From NCBI RefSeq assembly GCF_014180685.1, contig NZ_JACEHF010000002.1, forward strand, positions 52,374-116,373: DNA of 64,000 bases, read 5' to 3'. The notes beneath the pieces were generated by a model. The model worked only from the letters and a program-made list of their open reading frames with translations. It had not been told where the DNA came from and searched no databases. The DNA is from Nocardioides pelophilus (GTDB lineage: Bacteria; Actinomycetota; Actinomycetes; Propionibacteriales; Nocardioidaceae). The translations under genes and the position numbers were made by a program. Shown piece after piece: positions 60,637-64,000 of the stretch (positions are counted from its first letter, which is position 1; each line of letters begins with the position of its first letter).

Positions 60637-61584
60637 TCAGGCGGTGGCGCTGCTGTCGAGTGCCCGGGCGTCCATCGCCTGACGGTACAGGCGACCGGCA
60701 CGGTACGACGAACGCACGAGCGGTCCTGAGAGCACCCCGGCGAAACCGATCTCGTCGGCCTCCTCCTTGAGCTCGACGAACTCCTCGGGCTTCACCCACC
60801 GCTCGACGGGGTGGTGGCGCACCGACGGCCGGAGGTACTGGGTGATCGTGAGCAGCTCGCAGCCCGCGGCGTGCAGGTCGCGCATCGCCTGGCTGACCTC
60901 GTCGCGGGTCTCGCCCATGCCAAGGATCAGGTTCGACTTGGTCACCAGCCCGAACGCGCGGGCCTGGGTGAGCACGTCGAGGGAACGGTCGTAGCGGAAG
61001 GCCGGCCGGATCCGCTTGAAGATCCGCGGCACCGTCTCGACGTTGTGGGCGAGCACCTCGGGACGCGACTCGAAGACCTGCTGCAGCAGGTCGGGCACGC
61101 CGTTGAAGTCGGGGATGAGGTTCTCGACGCCGGTGTCGGGGTTGAGCTCGTGGATGGCCCGCACCGTCTCGGCGTACAGCCAGGCGCCGCCGTCGTCGAG
61201 GTCGTCGCGCGCCACGCCGGTGATCGTCGCGTAGCGCAGCTCCATCTTCTTGACCGACTCCGCCACCCGCCGCGGCTCGTCACGGTCGAGCGGCTGCGGC
61301 TTGCCGGTGTCGATCTGGCAGAAGTCGCAGCGACGCGTGCACTGGTCGCCGCCGATGAGGAAGGTCGCCTCGCGGTCCTCCCAGCACTCGAAGATGTTGG
61401 GGCAGCCGGCCTCCTGGCAGACGGTGTGCAGACCCTCGGACTTCACCAGCTGCTGGAGGGCGGTGTACTCCGGCCCCATCTTCGCCCGGGTCTTGATCCA
61501 CGAGGGCTTCCGCTCGATCGGAGTCTCGGCGTTGCGGACCTCGAGGCGGAGGAGCTTGCGGCCTTCGGGAACGGGGGCTGACAC
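60637..61584 (-). CDS. lipA: Lipoyl synthase
   Basis: Radical-SAM enzyme of 315 residues that inserts two sulfurs into octanoyl chains on E2 and GcvH proteins. The auxiliary cluster Cys are in [14 protein letters not shown] (C-x4-C-x5-C), and the radical-SAM cluster in CTRRCDFC (C-x3-C-x2-C). The C-terminal RSSY motif (LVRSSYRAG) is present. GTG at 61584 gives the standard N-terminus [14 protein letters not shown]. It lies between DUF4191 and an inserted ABC transporter, with lipB further upstream. Confidence 0.97.
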   Translation of the reverse strand: MSAPVPEGRKLLRLEVRNAETPIERKPSWIKTRAKMGPEYTALQQLVKSEGLHTVCQEAGCPNIFECWEDREATFLIGGDQCTRRCDFCQIDTGKPQPLDRDEPRRVAESVKKMELRYATITGVARDDLDDGGAWLYAETVRAIHELNPDTGVENLIPDFNGVPDLLQQVFESRPEVLAHNVETVPRIFKRIRPAFRYDRSLDVLTQARAFGLVTKSNLILGMGETRDEVSQAMRDLHAAGCELLTITQYLRPSVRHHPVERWVKPEEFVELKEEADEIGFAGVLSGPLVRSSYRAGRLYRQAMDARALDSSATA

Positions 61585-61633
61585 GTCGACAACCCTACCT
61601 CCGGGCGCGTGAAACTCGGTGGTCGAGGAACCC

Positions 61634-61735
61634 GTTGGTCGAGGAGGTCGCGCAGCGCCGTCGCCCCGTTGGTCGAGGAGGTCGCGCAGCGCCGTCACCC
61701 CGTTGGTCGAGGAGGTCGCGCAGCGACCGTCACGA
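61634..61735. repeat. Tandem repeat, three 34-bp units
   Basis: Units start at 61634, 61668 and 61702 with GTTGGTCGAGGAGGTCGCGC; the third diverges near its end and closes with CGAGACC. They lie upstream of lipA and just after the ABC permease. They belong to the same dispersed repeat family as 59822-59861. Confidence 0.85.
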
Positions 61736-61741
61736 GACCCC

Positions 61742-62731
61742 TCAGGGCACGTCGCGCCGGTGGAACGACGCCAGGGACGCTGCCGCGAAGAGAACCAGAC
61801 CGGTGCCGAGGTACCACAGCGCGCGACCGATCGGCAGGGTCTTCTCGACCGAGCACTGCTGTCCCTCGAACTCGATTCCCCCTGTGCACGGCACCTCGGC
61901 CCAGTACTTCGCTCCGTCCAGGATGACCGCGCCGATGTTGAGCCCCGGGTTCCAGACCGAGCCGATCCCGATCACCGCGAGAACGACGCCACCTGCCACG
62001 CTCGCAGCGAGGAGTACGCCGAGCGCGGCGACCGTGCTGCGGAAGAGCATCGTGAGCGCGTAGCCGGCCAACGCCGCGGCAGCCGCGACACCCGCACCGC
62101 GCCAACCGCTCTGCAGGCCGTCGAGGAGGATCCCGTCACCCACGGGGAGGTCCCGCGAGCTCGCGACGACTCCCAGGCCCAGCCAGTAGACCGTGAACAC
62201 GAAGCCGGCGAAGAGCCCGGTCAGCCCGGCGACCACCCCGGCCTTGGCCGCCCACACCAGCGGCCTCCGCGGCTCGAACAGCAGCTGGTTGCTCACCGAG
62301 CCGCTGGCCCAGTCGTGGCCCGCGAAGGTGGTGCCGATCAGCATCATCAGGATCGCGACCACGATCACGACCGCGAGGCCGGACTGCTCGTCCTCAGCGG
62401 CGAGGTCCAGCTCGTCGTAGTAGACGTACCAGTCGGGCTGGGGGAGGGCGCTGAGCTCGCAGGCGGTCCGCACGTCGTCGGGGACCTGGTCTCCGATGAA
62501 GTTCTCAGGGTTCTCGAGGCACTGCTCGAACTGTCGCTGATAGACCTTGCGCTGGGACTCCTCGGCCGCCTGCTCCTCGGCGTAGGCCAGCTGGCTGGCC
62601 GCGGGGGGACGGGTGTTGAGCACGGTCGCAACGCCGATGACCGTCGGGATCGCGACCGCGACCACCAGGATCACCAGCACCGCGCGGCGGCAGAGCAGGC
62701 GGGTCAGCTCGACCCGCAGCAGGCGGCTCAC
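61742..62731 (-). CDS. ABC transporter permease
   Basis: Membrane subunit of 329 residues of an ABC-2-type exporter. One N-terminal helix ([20 protein letters not shown]) precedes a soluble stretch of about 90 residues with two Cys, then about five more helices. GTG at 62731 overlaps the ATPase stop in GTGA. It is inserted between lipA and lipB. Substrate unknown. Confidence 0.88.
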   Translation of the reverse strand: MSRLLRVELTRLLCRRAVLVILVVAVAIPTVIGVATVLNTRPPAASQLAYAEEQAAEESQRKVYQRQFEQCLENPENFIGDQVPDDVRTACELSALPQPDWYVYYDELDLAAEDEQSGLAVVIVVAILMMLIGTTFAGHDWASGSVSNQLLFEPRRPLVWAAKAGVVAGLTGLFAGFVFTVYWLGLGVVASSRDLPVGDGILLDGLQSGWRGAGVAAAAALAGYALTMLFRSTVAALGVLLAASVAGGVVLAVIGIGSVWNPGLNIGAVILDGAKYWAEVPCTGGIEFEGQQCSVEKTLPIGRALWYLGTGLVLFAAASLASFHRRDVP

Positions 62732-63675
62732 GCGACGGCCTCGCTGTCGGCGGCGGCGTCGTGGCCGAGCTGCTCGGCCTCGGTGAGCTGGAGGAAGTAC
62801 GACTCGAGGTCGGCGCGCAGCGGGCTGAGCTCGGTCAGCCAGATCCCGGCCTCCCCGAGCACCCGGGTGAGCTCGGCCGGGTCGCCGGCCTCGACGTGGA
62901 GCCGGCCGTCGATCGTCGCGGGCTCGAACCCGGCGCGGGCGAGCACCTGGCCCGCGACGGCCGGGTCCGGCACCACCACGCGGTACGACGTACCGATGCC
63001 GAGCAGCTCGTCGACCGTGCCGGACGCCAGCAGCCTGCCGTTGCCGATGATCGTCGCCGAGGTGCAGACCTGCTGGACCTCGGCCAGGATGTGCGAGCTC
63101 AGCAGCACCGTGACGCCGGAGGCGCCGAGGTCGCGGATGGTCTCGCGGATCTCGCGGATGCCGGCCGGGTCGAGGCCGTTGGTCGGCTCGTCGAGGATCA
63201 GCAGGTCCGGCTCCTTGATCAGCGTCGCGGCGATCGCGAGCCGCTGCTTCATGCCGAGGGAGTAGGCCTTGTAGCGGTCCTTCTCGCGCCCGGCGAGCTT
63301 GACCGTCTCGATCGCCTCGTCGACCCGGGACGCCGGCGCGCCGATCGCCCCGGCGAGCAGCATCAGGTTGCGCCGGCCGGTGAAGTTGGGGGAGAACTTG
63401 GGGGACTCGACGACCGCGCCCACCCGGCCGATCACCTGCGGCAGCCGCTCGGGCACGGCCTGGCCGAAGAGCCGCATCGTGCCGCGGGTCGGCCGCGCCA
63501 GTCCGAGCAGCATCCGGATCGTCGTGGTCTTGCCGGACCCGTTGGGTCCGAGGAAGCCGTGTACGCCGCCGGCCGGCACGGCCAGGTCGAGGCCTTGTAC
63601 GGCGACCCGCACCTCGCCGCGCAGGCTGCGGAACTCTTTGCGCAGGCCGGTGGTCTCGATGACCAGATCGCTCAC
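62728..63675 (-). CDS. ABC transporter ATP-binding protein
   Basis: ATPase subunit of 315 residues. It has Walker A GPNGSGKTTT, the signature YSLGMKQRL, Walker B LLILDEPTNGLD and switch His in LLSSHIL. The C-terminal 100 residues resemble the DUF4162-like extension of ABC-2/antibiotic exporters. GTG at 63675 follows AAAGGAGA. It is coupled to the permease and likely serves drug, peptide or lipid export. Confidence 0.93.
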   Translation of the reverse strand: MSDLVIETTGLRKEFRSLRGEVRVAVQGLDLAVPAGGVHGFLGPNGSGKTTTIRMLLGLARPTRGTMRLFGQAVPERLPQVIGRVGAVVESPKFSPNFTGRRNLMLLAGAIGAPASRVDEAIETVKLAGREKDRYKAYSLGMKQRLAIAATLIKEPDLLILDEPTNGLDPAGIREIRETIRDLGASGVTVLLSSHILAEVQQVCTSATIIGNGRLLASGTVDELLGIGTSYRVVVPDPAVAGQVLARAGFEPATIDGRLHVEAGDPAELTRVLGEAGIWLTELSPLRADLESYFLQLTEAEQLGHDAAADSEAVA

Positions 63676-63772
63676 CCGAGGTCTCCTTTGTATGTCGTCC
63701 CTCCGGACGTCAGACGATCTGACCACGCGAAAGGTTGCCCGGGAGGACAGACACGCCCGGACCGGGTGCCGA

Positions 63773-64000
63773 TCAGAGGCTGGGTGTCAGCAGCGGGATC
63801 TGGGGCGTGCGGCCCGGCTCGGGGCGGGCGTCGTAGTCGGGGGTGGCGTCGTACGGCTGCCACGCGAGGAGCTCGCCCAGGTGCTGGCGGACGGAGGGCA
63901 GCACCTCGGTCACCGGGACGTCGCGGCCGAGCTCGTGGGTGAGCGAGGTGACGCCGGCGTCAGCGATGCCGCAGGGGACGAATCGGTCGTACCACCCGAG
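63773..64000 (-). CDS. lipB: Octanoyltransferase, 5' part outside the window
   Basis: The C-terminal 75 residues of LipB, which moves octanoate from ACP to lipoyl domains. WYDRFVPCGIADAGVTSLTH holds the catalytic Cys in PCGI; ELGRDVPVTEVLPSV follows as in the family. The last 30 residues are a variable Pro-rich tail ending in TPSL. Its partner lipA lies 2 kb downstream, separated by the ABC transporter. Confidence 0.93.
   Translation of the reverse strand, partial: LGWYDRFVPCGIADAGVTSLTHELGRDVPVTEVLPSVRQHLGELLAWQPYDATPDYDARPEPGRTPQIPLLTPSL

Noticed and set aside
61634..61735. CRISPR array
   Set aside because: The units are contiguous near-identical 34-mers without unique spacers, and no cas genes are present.
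62761..63942. 393-residue plus-strand open frame opposite the ABC ATPase and lipB
   Set aside because: The minus strand encodes all ABC motifs and the LipB end; the plus frame is a mirror of these.

Overview
The window is high-GC actinobacterial DNA. The right end (55.4-64 kb) is core chromosome: glnA, an RDD membrane protein, a DUF4191 protein, lipA and lipB lie in the order familiar from Actinobacteria. glnA has a textbook GlnR double box. GTG starts, 4-bp ATGA/GTGA gene overlaps and dispersed 'TGGTCGAGG...CGAGACC' intergenic repeats suggest a Nocardioides-like (Propionibacteriales) genome. The genus is an inference.

Region 1 (1-3.7 kb): an MmpL-type RND transporter running off the left edge, with a divergent TetR regulator and a 17-bp palindrome between them. 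Region 2 (3.9-15.5 kb): an oxidative lipid-metabolism locus. An AraC regulator faces a three-gene CYP153 alkane/fatty-acid omega-hydroxylase module (ferredoxin, P450, ferredoxin reductase). It is followed by a tightly overlapped operon: a second P450, a transglutaminase-like protein, an aldehyde dehydrogenase, an SDR with a frameshift, a BtrH-like protein, a hotdog thioesterase and a PlsC acyltransferase.

Region 3 (15.4-46.6 kb): an integrative/conjugative-type element. It holds an actinobacterial T4SS set (VirB4 ATPase, SCO6880-family protein, VirB6-like protein, two DUF6112 small membrane proteins, NlpC/P60 hydrolase, periplasmic protein, ParB-like protein, prim-pol primase). A complete-looking Tad pilus assembly operon with a LysM/BTAD protein follows. 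Then come a recombinase trio (tyrosine recombinase, HTH, zinc-ribbon recombinase-like partner) bounded by 10-bp direct repeats, a HAD hydrolase and a MobF relaxase-helicase. No VirD4-type coupling protein is present in the window.

Region 4 (46.6-55.4 kb): a defence-like island. It has a DUF5131 'three-Cys-motif' protein, its TcmP partner, a 1226-residue restriction-methylase that carries an extra C-terminal RNase H-like exonuclease domain, and a divergent RloC/PrrC-like AAA_13 ATPase with a zinc hook. A long bidirectional terminator separates it from glnA.

Region 5 (55.4-64 kb): the core block, interrupted by two apparent insertions. One is a three-gene WXG100-like / HExxH metallopeptidase-like / lipoprotein operon. 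The other is a two-gene ABC transporter between lipA and lipB.

The strongest candidates for something undescribed are the restriction-methylase/exonuclease fusion with its TcmP-DUF5131 and RloC-like neighbours, and the second-P450 lipid operon. No rRNA, tRNA, CRISPR array or classical insertion sequence was seen.
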